The notes under the pieces: generated by a model
What the model saw: only the letters and a program-made list of their open reading frames with translations
Told to the model about the DNA's origin: nothing
Database searches by the model: none
Source of the DNA: Holophagales bacterium
GTDB lineage: Bacteria; Acidobacteriota; Holophagae; Holophagales; Holophagaceae
Length of the DNA: 15,604 nucleotides
Assembly: GCA_031281385.1 (NCBI GenBank)
Contig: JAITFL010000083.1
Coordinates: 1 to 15,604, forward strand
Direction of reading: 5' to 3'
Shown: piece by piece, positions 1-6,741 of the stretch
How the letters are laid out: each line of letters starts with the position of its first letter
Position numbering within the stretch: the stretch's first letter is position 1
Made by a program: the position numbers and the translations under genes

Positions 1-183
1 CACTTCTTTGAGCAGCTGGATGTCCCTCTCTTGAATGTGGCGCCTGTCTTGGCGCAAATGAACCGTGATGCCGTGCGCCCCGGCGCTTTGGGCGGCAAGG
101 CCAGCCGCTATTGGCTCTGGCTCGTGGCCCCGCCGCGCTTGGCGAAGCGTAGCAATGTGGTCAATGTTTACTCCTAGGCGCAT
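1..183 (-). CDS. pdxJ: Pyridoxine 5'-phosphate synthase (N-terminal part, cut by window edge)
   Basis: Only the first 61 codons are present; the gene runs off the left edge. PdxJ condenses 1-deoxyxylulose 5-phosphate with 3-amino-2-oxopropyl phosphate to make pyridoxine 5'-phosphate (vitamin B6, DXP-dependent route) in the cytoplasm. The family signature is clear: an N-terminal beta strand with [12 protein letters not shown] (residues 6-17) and, after a short helix, [14 protein letters not shown] (38-51), which holds phosphate- and substrate-binding His/Arg residues. The ATG at 183 is preceded by GAAAGGG about 10 bases upstream. It starts 26 bases after the glmM stop and is the last visible gene of the leftward run. 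The fold and start are certain; whether the rest is intact cannot be seen. Confidence 0.95.
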   Translation of the reverse strand, partial: MRLGVNIDHIATLRQARRGHEPEPIAAGLAAQSAGAHGITVHLRQDRRHIQERDIQLLKEV

Positions 184-209
184 TCTTCAAAACCCTTTCA
201 CCGTTAATA

Positions 210-1535
210 CTAAACTAACATGTCCTCTTTGGCTGCTTCCATAAGTCTGTCGAGCGCCCGCTTAACTTGGAGCCCGTCCTTAGCTTCGGCCATTAGCCTT
301 AGAAGCGGCTCCGTCCCCGACCATCTTACGACCAACCTGATGGAGCCGCCCTGCTCCTGCTCGATTTCCTTTATCGCTTTTTGTAGGGCCCGACATTCTT
401 CGAGGGCGGAGCGGCATTTTGTTTTTATGTTCACCAGTTCGAGGGGCCAAGGCTGAAAGCGCCAGCCCCACCTTTCGGCTTCTGGCTTGTCGGCTAGGGC
501 CCTAAGCACTGACAGGGCGGTGGCCATCCCGTCGCCGCTGGGGCCCAAGTGCCTTTGTATGATGTGCCCGGACGCCTCGGCAGCCAAATCCCAGCCCGTC
601 CTTTTCATTTCGCGGATCATGTATTTGTCGCCGACAGGCGTTCGCAGAAATGGGATCCCCAATTCGCTTAGCCTTTGCTCCAAGCCGCCGTTTGACATCA
701 GAGTTCCGATAAGGCCATCGGGCCTTTCGCCCCGCTCGTGGCGGTCAAACGCTAGGAGCCATGCCATTTGGTCGCCGTCAATTAGTTCGCCGCTTCCTGT
801 CACCATCAGGCAGCGGTCGCCATCGCCGTCGAAAGCCACGCCAAGGGCGGCTTTTTCCGACTGTACCTTTTGGCGAACTGCATCTAGGTGCGTGGAGCCA
901 ATGCCGACGTTGATTTTTTCCCCAATGGCCGGAGTCCCGAGCCACTGGACGGCGCCCGAAAAAAGCCTTTCGGCCCATGGCGCGGTGGCTCCGTGGGCGC
1001 AGTCCACCACTATCGGGAATGTGCTGGGCATCACAATGCCGCCCAGACAGCCCAGATAGTTTTCCATTTCCCTTTGCTGGATGTTTAAATGTTTTTCTTG
1101 CAACGCGGACAACTCCGCCGCGCTTGGAGTGGCCGCTGTGGCGAATGCCGCCTCTATGGCTTGTTCCACGTCCTCGGACAGTTTTTCGCCGCTGGTGTCA
1201 AAGCCTTTTAGTCCGTTGTCATCAGGCGGGTTGTGGCTGGCGCTGACGACCAGGCCCCATGCTTGTGGCCTCTTGGAGACTATCCACGCCACGGCTGGAG
1301 TGGGGACGACGCCCAACAGGACTGTTTCTATTTTGCTCCCGAACCCAGCCAAGAATGCCAGCAGCAGGGGCTCGCAGCTTGTCCTGCCGTCCCAGCCAGC
1401 CACCAGCGCCTTGATGCCGTTGTCTGTTGCAGCCTTTGCCCAGGCCCGCCCCCAGCGGAATGTCTCTTCAATCGTGAGGGGGGGGGCAAAGGCCCGCCCC
1501 CTGATTCCGTCTGTGCCAAAATATTTGAGTTCCAT
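210..1535 (-). CDS. glmM: Phosphoglucosamine mutase
   Basis: GlmM interconverts glucosamine-6-phosphate and glucosamine-1-phosphate, the step feeding UDP-GlcNAc for peptidoglycan and LPS. At 441 aa the length is normal. The four-domain phosphohexomutase layout is visible: N-terminal FGTDGIRG (6-13); active-site loop SASHNPPDDNG (98-108) with the phosphoserine at S100; metal loop DGDGDR (236-241); and phosphate-binding RWSGTEP (404-410), where family members usually have RPSGTEP. I chose the ATG at 1535 because it overlaps the folP stop as TGATG, implying translational coupling; a TTG one codon upstream is also in frame. Codons 16-20 contain a run of nine C (nine G on the plus strand at 1478-1486). 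folP lies upstream and pdxJ downstream. Confidence 0.97.
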   Translation of the reverse strand: MELKYFGTDGIRGRAFAPPLTIEETFRWGRAWAKAATDNGIKALVAGWDGRTSCEPLLLAFLAGFGSKIETVLLGVVPTPAVAWIVSKRPQAWGLVVSASHNPPDDNGLKGFDTSGEKLSEDVEQAIEAAFATAATPSAAELSALQEKHLNIQQREMENYLGCLGGIVMPSTFPIVVDCAHGATAPWAERLFSGAVQWLGTPAIGEKINVGIGSTHLDAVRQKVQSEKAALGVAFDGDGDRCLMVTGSGELIDGDQMAWLLAFDRHERGERPDGLIGTLMSNGGLEQRLSELGIPFLRTPVGDKYMIREMKRTGWDLAAEASGHIIQRHLGPSGDGMATALSVLRALADKPEAERWGWRFQPWPLELVNIKTKCRSALEECRALQKAIKEIEQEQGGSIRLVVRWSGTEPLLRLMAEAKDGLQVKRALDRLMEAAKEDMLV

Positions 1536-2350
1536 CAATGCCCCGGAAGCGAGTGAGTCCTAAAGACTTTATACCCCATTTCCGCCGCTTGTGAATGGAG
1601 TTCGCTGGTTTTTTTGTCGAGAGATTCGTTGCCCTGGACGCCAAACTTGTGGGCCACGAACCTTTTTCTTGAAATGCCGATGCAGAACCTTTCCACCGGC
1701 CAATCAAGGATGGACGGCATTTTTGCAAGGGCGCCCCATAGCGACTGATCCTCAAAAAAAGTGGTGCCGAAGCCGAAGCCCGGGTCAAGCAGTATCCGCT
1801 CTGGCTCTATGCCCGCCGCCAACAGCCCGTCCTTGATTTTTCCAAGCTCGCGCATTGCGGCGTCAGCAGTTTTTGGCGTTGGGTCGAGGTATTCGGGCAT
1901 CAAGATGTGGTCGCCATCTATGCGCGACCTCATGGCTATCAGCCCGCAGTTGGATTTTTTTGCCAATTCAAGCATGTCTGGGTTTTGGAACCCGGTCACG
2001 TCGTTGACTATGTCTGCGTCCGATTCCAGCGCGAGGCGGGCGACTTGGGGGCTGCGGGTGTCAATGCTCAATATGCAGCCTTGGTTGTTTTTTTTCAGCC
2101 CGTCAAGCGCCGGGGCCATGCGGGTCCATTGTTTTTCGCGCCCAACTGGCTTTGAGCCTGGCCTGGTGCTTTCTGCTCCGATGTCCAGAACATGCGCCCC
2201 TTGGCGCAGCAGCCCTCCCCCGTAGGCAATGGCATCCTTAGGAGAAGGGAGAGCCCCGCCGTCGCTGAAGCTGTCGGGGGTTAGATTGATGATGGCCAAA
2301 TATAGCGGCTGCCCTAAGTTTAGTTGCCTTCCGGACAGTTGCCAGTGCAT
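1535..2350 (-). CDS. folP: Dihydropteroate synthase
   Basis: FolP joins p-aminobenzoate to 6-hydroxymethyl-dihydropterin pyrophosphate to give dihydropteroate, the sulfonamide-target step of folate synthesis. At 271 aa it is a normal single-domain TIM barrel. Motifs in order: INLTPDSFSDGG (21-32, pyrophosphate loop), DIGAESTRPG (56-65), SIDT (95-98), IVNDVTG (114-120), LLDPGFGFG (187-195), GISRKR (225-230) and a C-terminal RTH (264-266; usually RVH). The usual MHM strand motif is replaced by LIAMRSR around 137-143, a mild departure. The ATG is 3 bases after the ftsH stop, with no good SD, so it is probably translated by coupling. Its stop overlaps the glmM start. The ftsH-folP-glmM order is a widely conserved bacterial cluster. 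Confidence 0.96.
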   Translation of the reverse strand: MHWQLSGRQLNLGQPLYLAIINLTPDSFSDGGALPSPKDAIAYGGGLLRQGAHVLDIGAESTRPGSKPVGREKQWTRMAPALDGLKKNNQGCILSIDTRSPQVARLALESDADIVNDVTGFQNPDMLELAKKSNCGLIAMRSRIDGDHILMPEYLDPTPKTADAAMRELGKIKDGLLAAGIEPERILLDPGFGFGTTFFEDQSLWGALAKMPSILDWPVERFCIGISRKRFVAHKFGVQGNESLDKKTSELHSQAAEMGYKVFRTHSLPGH

Positions 2351-2353
2351 GCG

Positions 2354-4270
2354 TCAGACTGGCGAGAGTCCCAGCGTAAATGTGGCGCTGGGTGGGGTCG
2401 TCGGCTTTGGGGGCGGGGGGGGCAGGGTGCCGCCCTCCATGATCACTTTTACGTCGTTGCTGTCAAGGGTTTCCCTTTCAAGCAGCGCCTCCGCAATAGC
2501 GACCAGGCATTCTTTTTTGTCCTCTAGGATGCCCTTTGCCCTCGAATAGTTTCTCATCACTATGTCCCTTATCTCTGCGTCTATCAGCCTGGCCGTCTCT
2601 TCGCTGATCTCGCGCTGCTGGGTGAAATCCCTGCCAAGGAAAATTTCGTGATGCCCCGACCCATAATTGAGCGGCCCGGCCTTTTCGGACATGCCGTATT
2701 CGGTGACCATTGACCGCGCCATGTTGGTGGCCTGTTTTATGTCGTTGCTCGCGCCAGTGGACAGTTGGCCAAAGAACATCTCTTCTGCCAGCCGCCCGCC
2801 CATGGCGAATGAAATTTGGGCCTCCATGTACTCTTTCGTTGTGCTGTAGCGGTCGCGCTCGGGCAGCAGCCAAGTGACCCCAAGGGCCCTTCCCCGTGGG
2901 ATGATGGTCACTTTGTGAACCACGTCCAGCACTGGCAGGCTGGCCCCCACTACTGTGTGGCCGGCTTCGTGGTAGGCCGTGATTTTTTTGTCTTCTTCCG
3001 TCATCACCATGGATCTGCGTTCGCTGCCCATGTACACTTTGTCCTTGGCCGATTCAAAATCCGCCATGTCCACTGCCTTTTTGTCTTGTCTTGCGGCCCC
3101 CAGTGCGGCTTCGTTGCACAGGTTTGCCAAGTCGGCGCCTGAGAAGCCAGGGGTGCCTCTGGCTATCACTTCCAAGTCAACGTCTTGGCTAAGCGGTATT
3201 TTGGTATCCGTATGGACGATCAATATTTGGTGCCTGCCCCTCACGTCGGGGCGGTCAACAACGACCCTGCGGTCAAAGCGGCCTGGCCTCAACAGGGCGG
3301 GGTCGAGGACGTCCGGCCTGTTTGTCGCCGCAATCAGAATAACTCCCTCGTTGCCCTCAAAGCCATCCATCTCAACCAAAAGCTGGTTCAAGGTTTGCTC
3401 GCGCTCGTCGTGGCCGCCTCCCAGCCCTGCTCCCCTGTGCCGCCCGACTGCGTCTATCTCGTCTATGAATAATATGCAGGGCGCGTTTTTCTTTCCTTGG
3501 TCGAACAAATCCCTGACCCTGCTGGCCCCCACCCCAACGAACATTTCGACAAAGTCAGAGCCTGATATGCTAAAAAACTGGACTTTGGCCTCCCCCGCTA
3601 TGGCGCGCGCCAGCAGCGTTTTGCCTGTCCCTGGCGGGCCCATCAAGAGCAGGCCCTTGGGGATTTTGCCCCCCAGCTTGGCAAACTTGGTGGGGTCTTT
3701 AAGGAAGTCAACCACTTCGGCCAATTCGGCCTTGGCCTCGTCGCAGCCGGCCACGTCGGCAAAGGTGACTTTTTTGGCTGTGCTGGAAAGGCCCTTTGCT
3801 CTAGCCTTTCCAAAGCTGAGGGCCTTGTTGCCGCCAGCTTGGGCCTGCCTCATGAAGACCACCCACAGAAGTATGAGGATCAGCATGGGCCCCCACATAA
3901 GCAGCAGCATGTAAAAGTTGTTTTCGCTGGGTTTGGCGGCTTTGAAATCTAAGAGTTTCCAGCCGGAGTTTGGGTCGTCCTCCACCATGTGTTCGCGAGT
4001 CCAGCCATTTATCTCTTGGGCGATTTGGGGCCAAATTGCCGCGACTGTTTTGAACTGTTTGTAGGTTTCCCCCTTAGGGCCCTTGACAGGCTCTTTGTAT
4101 GTGCCTTCGATGTCCATCCCGGTTATCGTTATTGTGGCGAACTTGCCCTCTTTGCCCTCGTCGTAGAATCTGGAAAACGAAATTTCCCTTACGTCGGTGC
4201 CTTTGTTGACGTAGTTGAGGGCGATCAACACTATTAGGAGAATTCCGCCCCACACAAGGAGCGTTTTCAT
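2354..4270 (-). CDS. ftsH: ATP-dependent zinc metalloprotease FtsH
   Basis: Membrane-anchored AAA+ protease, 638 aa from the ATG at 4270, that degrades misfolded membrane proteins and regulatory substrates. A first membrane segment (about 3-21) is followed by a periplasmic domain of about 95 residues, a second segment (about 120-140), then the cytosolic AAA domain: Walker A GPPGTGKT (211-218), pore motif FVGVG (244-248), Walker B LFIDE (267-271), second region of homology ending PGRFDR. The peptidase domain carries the zinc motif HEAGH (434-438) and the third ligand Asp in ASNDIKQ (about 509). The tail is proline-rich with six consecutive Pro. The start is ambiguous: GGAGG sits 16 bases before the ATG at 4270 and only 4 before an in-frame TTG at 4282, and a third TTG is at 4330 without an SD. 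A promoter precedes it; folP follows after 3 bases. Confidence 0.97.
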   Translation of the reverse strand: MKTLLVWGGILLIVLIALNYVNKGTDVREISFSRFYDEGKEGKFATITITGMDIEGTYKEPVKGPKGETYKQFKTVAAIWPQIAQEINGWTREHMVEDDPNSGWKLLDFKAAKPSENNFYMLLLMWGPMLILILLWVVFMRQAQAGGNKALSFGKARAKGLSSTAKKVTFADVAGCDEAKAELAEVVDFLKDPTKFAKLGGKIPKGLLLMGPPGTGKTLLARAIAGEAKVQFFSISGSDFVEMFVGVGASRVRDLFDQGKKNAPCILFIDEIDAVGRHRGAGLGGGHDEREQTLNQLLVEMDGFEGNEGVILIAATNRPDVLDPALLRPGRFDRRVVVDRPDVRGRHQILIVHTDTKIPLSQDVDLEVIARGTPGFSGADLANLCNEAALGAARQDKKAVDMADFESAKDKVYMGSERRSMVMTEEDKKITAYHEAGHTVVGASLPVLDVVHKVTIIPRGRALGVTWLLPERDRYSTTKEYMEAQISFAMGGRLAEEMFFGQLSTGASNDIKQATNMARSMVTEYGMSEKAGPLNYGSGHHEIFLGRDFTQQREISEETARLIDAEIRDIVMRNYSRAKGILEDKKECLVAIAEALLERETLDSNDVKVIMEGGTLPPPPPKPTTPPSATFTLGLSPV

Positions 4271-4372
4271 TACTGAGCTCAAAAAACCTCCGAAGACCCA
4301 TTGCTGTTGCCGTTGCTGCGCGATTTGCAATGTGCGCCGCTAAAGCCTCAGCGAGAAAACCGAGCCAAATTG

Positions 4373-4381
4373 ATTATATCA
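4373..4381 (-). promoter_or_regulatory. Extended -10 promoter for ftsH
   Basis: Read on the minus strand this is TGATATAAT, a perfect extended -10 (TGn plus TATAAT). It overlaps the tilS stop codon. No convincing -35 is seen 16-18 bases upstream, as is typical for extended -10 promoters. It would start transcription near 4366 and give ftsH a leader of about 95 bases (or 36 if the TTG at 4330 is used). This suggests that ftsH and the genes after it can be expressed apart from bshB1-tilS. Confidence 0.45.
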
Positions 4382-5368
4382 TACCTTTTTTGAAGTGGTT
4401 TGCCGGGTTGGTTTCAGTTCCGCGCCTTTGGGATGCGGGCAGAGCGACCAATTGCCCCATCTCCACGTCCGCTTTATCCGGCGGCCCAGCACTTTTGAGA
4501 TCCAGGCCGCAAGGCCACGCAGGAGTCCAGGCTCTCTTTGGTCGCCAAGTTCCCTGAATGCTGCTTCCAAGACCCATTCCAGATCAACGGGCGTCCAATT
4601 GACTGCCAGCCAGAGGTGGCCATCCTCGGTGATGCCCCATTTGTCGCCCCGCCACGATGAAACGATGGAATCTCTTATTTTCAATAATTCCGCCGCCTGC
4701 CTATGGGTCTCCAACAGATGGTCGTCAATTTTTGGGGCCTCTAGGCGAAAGTCAGCTAGATGCTTGCGCCACCTGTTGCGTGGGGTGAATCCGGCATCGT
4801 TGGAGCCGTCTTCCCTCCATTCAAGGCCCGACCTTCTCAAATATCGCCGCAGGTCTTCGCGTCGGCACTCGATCAGGGGGGACCAGCGAGGGGGCTGGAC
4901 TGCGGGAAGGCCGGTGAGGCAGCCTAGTCCGCTGCCCCTGGCCAGCCGCACGAACACCGTTTCGGTATGATCCTCGATTGTGTGCCCGGTGGCCACCAAG
5001 GGCGCGGCGATGAGCGCGGCCTCTTTTTTCAGCCACGACCAGCGCAGTTCTCGCGCCGCCATCTCGATGCTAAGGCCGGTGCGCGTTGCGTGGTTTCCTA
5101 CGTTGATTGAGCAAGAGCGGAGCGGGACGCCAAAATTTTTGCAAAGGGCTTTCACAAACTCTGCTTCTTCTGTTGATTCGCTTCTGAGCTCGTGGTTGAC
5201 GTGGGCGGCTGTGATTTCGATGTTCAGCGATTCTTTGAGGGCAACTAGGCATGCCAAAAGCGCCACGCTGTCGCCGCCGCCCGAGCAGGCCGCAAGCACG
5301 GGGCAGTCCTTGACGCCGTCCCCTCTTCGGCGCATCTGTTGCATGACGTCTGACTCAAATCGGCGCAC
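4379..5368 (-). CDS. tilS: tRNA(Ile)-lysidine synthase
   Basis: TilS attaches lysine to C34 of the CAU-anticodon tRNA-Ile so that it reads AUA instead of AUG. The 329-aa product has the N-type ATP pyrophosphatase PP-loop SGGGDS (29-34), the following AAHVNHELR strand-loop (54-62), the GHTIEDHTET segment (128-137; family usually AHHxDDQxET), RLARGSGLGCLTG (141-153), and the tRNA-contacting region with SNDAGFTPRNRWRKHL. It is shorter than the roughly 430-aa E. coli enzyme and seems to have a reduced C-terminal tRNA-binding part, as in many compact TilS proteins. The start is GTG: AGGAG, which overlaps the bshB1 stop, lies 6 bases upstream. It is cotranscribed with bshB1, 9 bases away. Confidence 0.93.
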   Translation of the reverse strand: MRRFESDVMQQMRRRGDGVKDCPVLAACSGGGDSVALLACLVALKESLNIEITAAHVNHELRSESTEEAEFVKALCKNFGVPLRSCSINVGNHATRTGLSIEMAARELRWSWLKKEAALIAAPLVATGHTIEDHTETVFVRLARGSGLGCLTGLPAVQPPRWSPLIECRREDLRRYLRRSGLEWREDGSNDAGFTPRNRWRKHLADFRLEAPKIDDHLLETHRQAAELLKIRDSIVSSWRGDKWGITEDGHLWLAVNWTPVDLEWVLEAAFRELGDQREPGLLRGLAAWISKVLGRRIKRTWRWGNWSLCPHPKGAELKPTRQTTSKKV

Positions 5369-5377
5369 TGGGCACTC

Positions 5378-6103
5378 CTAATACAGCGAGTTCCACAATT
5401 TCATCAGCGCGACGGGGATGGGCTTTTCGCACCATAGCCCTTCGGCGTATGGCCTCAGAATGAGGCTCCCCCAGTGCATGGCGCGCCCCTCGATGCCGCC
5501 CCTGAACGCTGGGTGGCCTATTTTTATTGGCTTTTGGCCCGGCACTTCTTTGACTTGGCTGCCGAATGCGTCGAACGCGGCCATCCGTTGAGACCAGTGG
5601 TCGCTAACGTCGAACACCAGGTCAGGCGGCGATGAGGGATTCACGCCCCCGACCCAAGCCACTGCGGATGGCCTCCAAGGCTCCCCTGGGCAGGGGTAGT
5701 TTTTCAGCCCTGAATAATAGATCGCTTCTTTTGCCAAGCGGTGGGCCCTTCTGTGGTCGGGATGGTTGTCTTCGTGCGACGGCAGTATGACCACTTGGGG
5801 CCTAAGAGACCGTATTTCTTTCATCAATGCGATGCGCTCTGTTTCGCCTTCTGTAAACCTGGCGTCAGGCAGGCCAATGAAAAATCTATCCACGCCCAAT
5901 ATTTTTGCGGCTTCCATGCCCTCGGCCCGCCGCAGTTCGGGGGTGCCTTGGGTGCCCAAGTCGCCAACCGTGAGGTCGAGGATGGCCGCCCTGAGGCCCC
6001 TTTTGGCCGCTTTGGCCATGATGCCGCCGATATGGACTTCGATGTCATCTGGGTGGGCCCCAATGGCCAGAATGTCATAGTTGTCTAGTTTTGAGTCTTG
6101 CAA
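5378..6103 (-). CDS. bshB1: Bacillithiol-type N-acetylglucosaminyl-malate deacetylase (BshB1/LmbE family)
   Basis: A LmbE/PIG-L-like zinc deacetylase. BshB1 removes the acetyl group from GlcNAc-malate, the second step of bacillithiol synthesis. The 241-aa form starts at a TTG (6103) preceded by GGAG at 5 bases; an in-frame TTG at 6142 would add 13 residues but has no SD. Zinc site: AHPDD (16-20; ligands H17, D20) and HPDH (114-117; H117). The stretches ILDLTVGDLGTQGTPELR and GLPDARF match the BshB1 subgroup closely and are less like sugar-nucleotide or MshB deacetylases. No bshA or bshC is in the window, so the thiol pathway is inferred from the subfamily. It is first of the leftward operon, directly before tilS, and next to the divergent hairpin-rich region. 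Confidence 0.8.
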   Translation of the reverse strand: MQDSKLDNYDILAIGAHPDDIEVHIGGIMAKAAKRGLRAAILDLTVGDLGTQGTPELRRAEGMEAAKILGVDRFFIGLPDARFTEGETERIALMKEIRSLRPQVVILPSHEDNHPDHRRAHRLAKEAIYYSGLKNYPCPGEPWRPSAVAWVGGVNPSSPPDLVFDVSDHWSQRMAAFDAFGSQVKEVPGQKPIKIGHPAFRGGIEGRAMHWGSLILRPYAEGLWCEKPIPVALMKLWNSLY

Positions 6104-6178
6104 GCTTGCTCCACTGCCGGATGGCGATCCGTCCAGATACAAAGCAAATGCTATTGGCGGACGCAGAAGGCATCTTCG

Positions 6179-6206
6179 ATTCTAATCTAATTCGAGCCAC
6201 TTGCAA
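6179..6206 (-). promoter_or_regulatory. Candidate promoter of the bshB1 operon
   Basis: Minus-strand reading gives TTGCAA (-35, 6206-6201), 16 bases, then TAGAAT (-10, 6184-6179; 5 of 6 to consensus). Transcription would start near 6172. The -35 lies inside the left arm of the perfect 16-bp inverted repeat at 6194-6229, so that palindrome could act as an operator or cruciform. This is based on consensus matching only. Confidence 0.35.
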
Positions 6207-6229
6207 AACTAACGTTTTGCAAGTGGCTC
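6194..6229. repeat. Perfect 16-bp inverted repeat, 4-base loop
   Basis: The arms gagccacttgcaaaac (6194-6209) and gttttgcaagtggctc (6214-6229) are exact reverse complements around TAAC. It lies between divergently transcribed units, so it is not a terminator for a gene in the window, and no T-run follows on either strand. It overlaps the putative bshB1 -35 and is immediately followed by the 20-base module at 6230-6249. The core acttgca/tgcaagt recurs in the inverted repeat at 6518-6553. Confidence 0.9.
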
Positions 6230-6249
6230 TCTATTTGGAATTGGAATAA
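6230..6249. repeat. 20-base module, copy 1 (second copy at 13549-13568)
   Basis: The sequence tctatttggaattggaataa is identical, in the same orientation, to 13549-13568 at the 3' end of the HU-like gene. Here it is bounded exactly by the end of the perfect hairpin (6229) and by the outer edge of the MITE-like element (6250). A 20-base chance match in a window of this size is very unlikely, but the cause (mobile module, target site or gene-end duplication) is unknown. Confidence 0.8.
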
Positions 6250-6500
6250 TACCAAGTTGCGTTCAACTGGCGTTGAACGCTTCACGCCAAAGTTTTTGAA
6301 AAAGCTGGGGAACCCAGCATTTTCAAAAATATCTTGGCATCCGATGTTCCATCGGCTGCCAAGGCCGCCTTGTTGGTCATTACAAAAATACCATCTTTGC
6401 TCAGCTTTTCGGCTGTTTGCATATTTCATCTTCATTCTGCGGGCATCGGTTCCCGCTGCCTTTATACCAAAGTTGCGTTCGACTGAACGCAACTTGGTAT
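6249..6500. mobile_element. MITE-like non-coding element with inverted ends and internal hairpins
   Basis: The ends are 17-bp perfect inverted repeats: ataccaagttgcgttca (6249-6265) and its complement at 6484-6500. Trimming one base at each end leaves a direct TAA on both flanks (6247-6249 and 6500-6502), as expected of a short target duplication. Inside are four hairpins: 6259-6267/6272-6280 (9 bp, perfect); 6293-6309/6313-6329 (17 bp, one mismatch, 3-base loop); 6333-6346/6350-6363 (14 bp, one mismatch, 3-base loop); and 6461-6480/6485-6503 (19 bp with one bulged A), the last reusing a second direct copy of the end sequence. No convincing coding frame and no transposase is present. It could instead be a REP/BIME-like cluster or a structured RNA. 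Together with its flanks it accounts for most of the gene-free stretch 6104-6560. Confidence 0.6.
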
Positions 6501-6517
6501 AAATTGGGATAAGATGT

Positions 6518-6553
6518 AAACTTGCAGGGCATTACGTAGTGCGTTGCAAGTTT
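6518..6553. repeat. Inverted repeat directly upstream of tRNA-Ser
   Basis: The arms aaacttgca (6518-6526) and tgcaagttt (6545-6553) are perfect complements. Inside the spacer, gcattacgtagtgc (6529-6542) is itself a near-palindrome with one T/G pair. The repeat ends 7 bases before the tRNA 5' end, so it occupies the place where the tRNA promoter start or leader should be. It shares the acttgca core with the hairpin at 6194-6229. Confidence 0.7.
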
Positions 6554-6560
6554 GCCGATT

Positions 6561-6651
6561 GGAAGGTTGGCCGAGTGGTTTAAGGCGCTCGTCTTGAAAA
6601 CGAGTGTGGGCCAGAAGCTCACCGGGGGTTCGAATCCCTCACCTTCCGCCA
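6561..6651 (+). tRNA. tRNA-Ser (anticodon UGA)
   Basis: A complete class II tRNA. The acceptor stem ggaaggt pairs with accttcc (6641-6647), discriminator G, and CCA is encoded (6649-6651). The anticodon stem ctcgt/acgag encloses loop cttgaaa with anticodon TGA at 6595-6597, reading UCA codons. A long variable arm (gtgggc 6606-6611 with gctcac 6617-6622) and a T-arm with loop ttcgaat confirm a serine tRNA. It is followed after 90 bases by the histidine kinase on the same strand; no clear terminator lies between. Confidence 0.98.
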
Positions 6652-6741
6652 AGATGATGGGGGGCTGCTCATTTCCAAAAACTGCGGTGAAAGCCCCGAT
6701 GCGGGCCAGACGTCAAAGAACTGCTTTCATCCTATAAAAAG

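Noticed and set aside
2979..3914. Long plus-strand frame of 311 codons opposite ftsH
   Set aside because: Antisense shadow of a certain gene. The same holds for plus-strand frames opposite glmM, folP, tilS, bshB1 and the EAL gene.
6187..6502. Open frames of 81-101 codons on both strands
   Set aside because: They run through the hairpin/inverted-repeat element, have no SD and resemble no family; openness on both strands follows from the palindromic sequence.
6194..6553. Integron attC-like recombination sites
   Set aside because: The hairpins lack the GTTRRRY/RYYYAAC core pairs and no integrase or cassette genes are present.
6401..6652. Minus-strand frame of 83 codons beginning MAEGEGFEPPV
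   Set aside because: It is the antisense of tRNA-Ser; this peptide start is a well-known artefact of reading a tRNA-Ser gene backwards.
6660..6698. Terminator after tRNA-Ser from ggggct/agcccc
   Set aside because: The 6-bp stem has a loop of more than 25 bases and no T-run follows.
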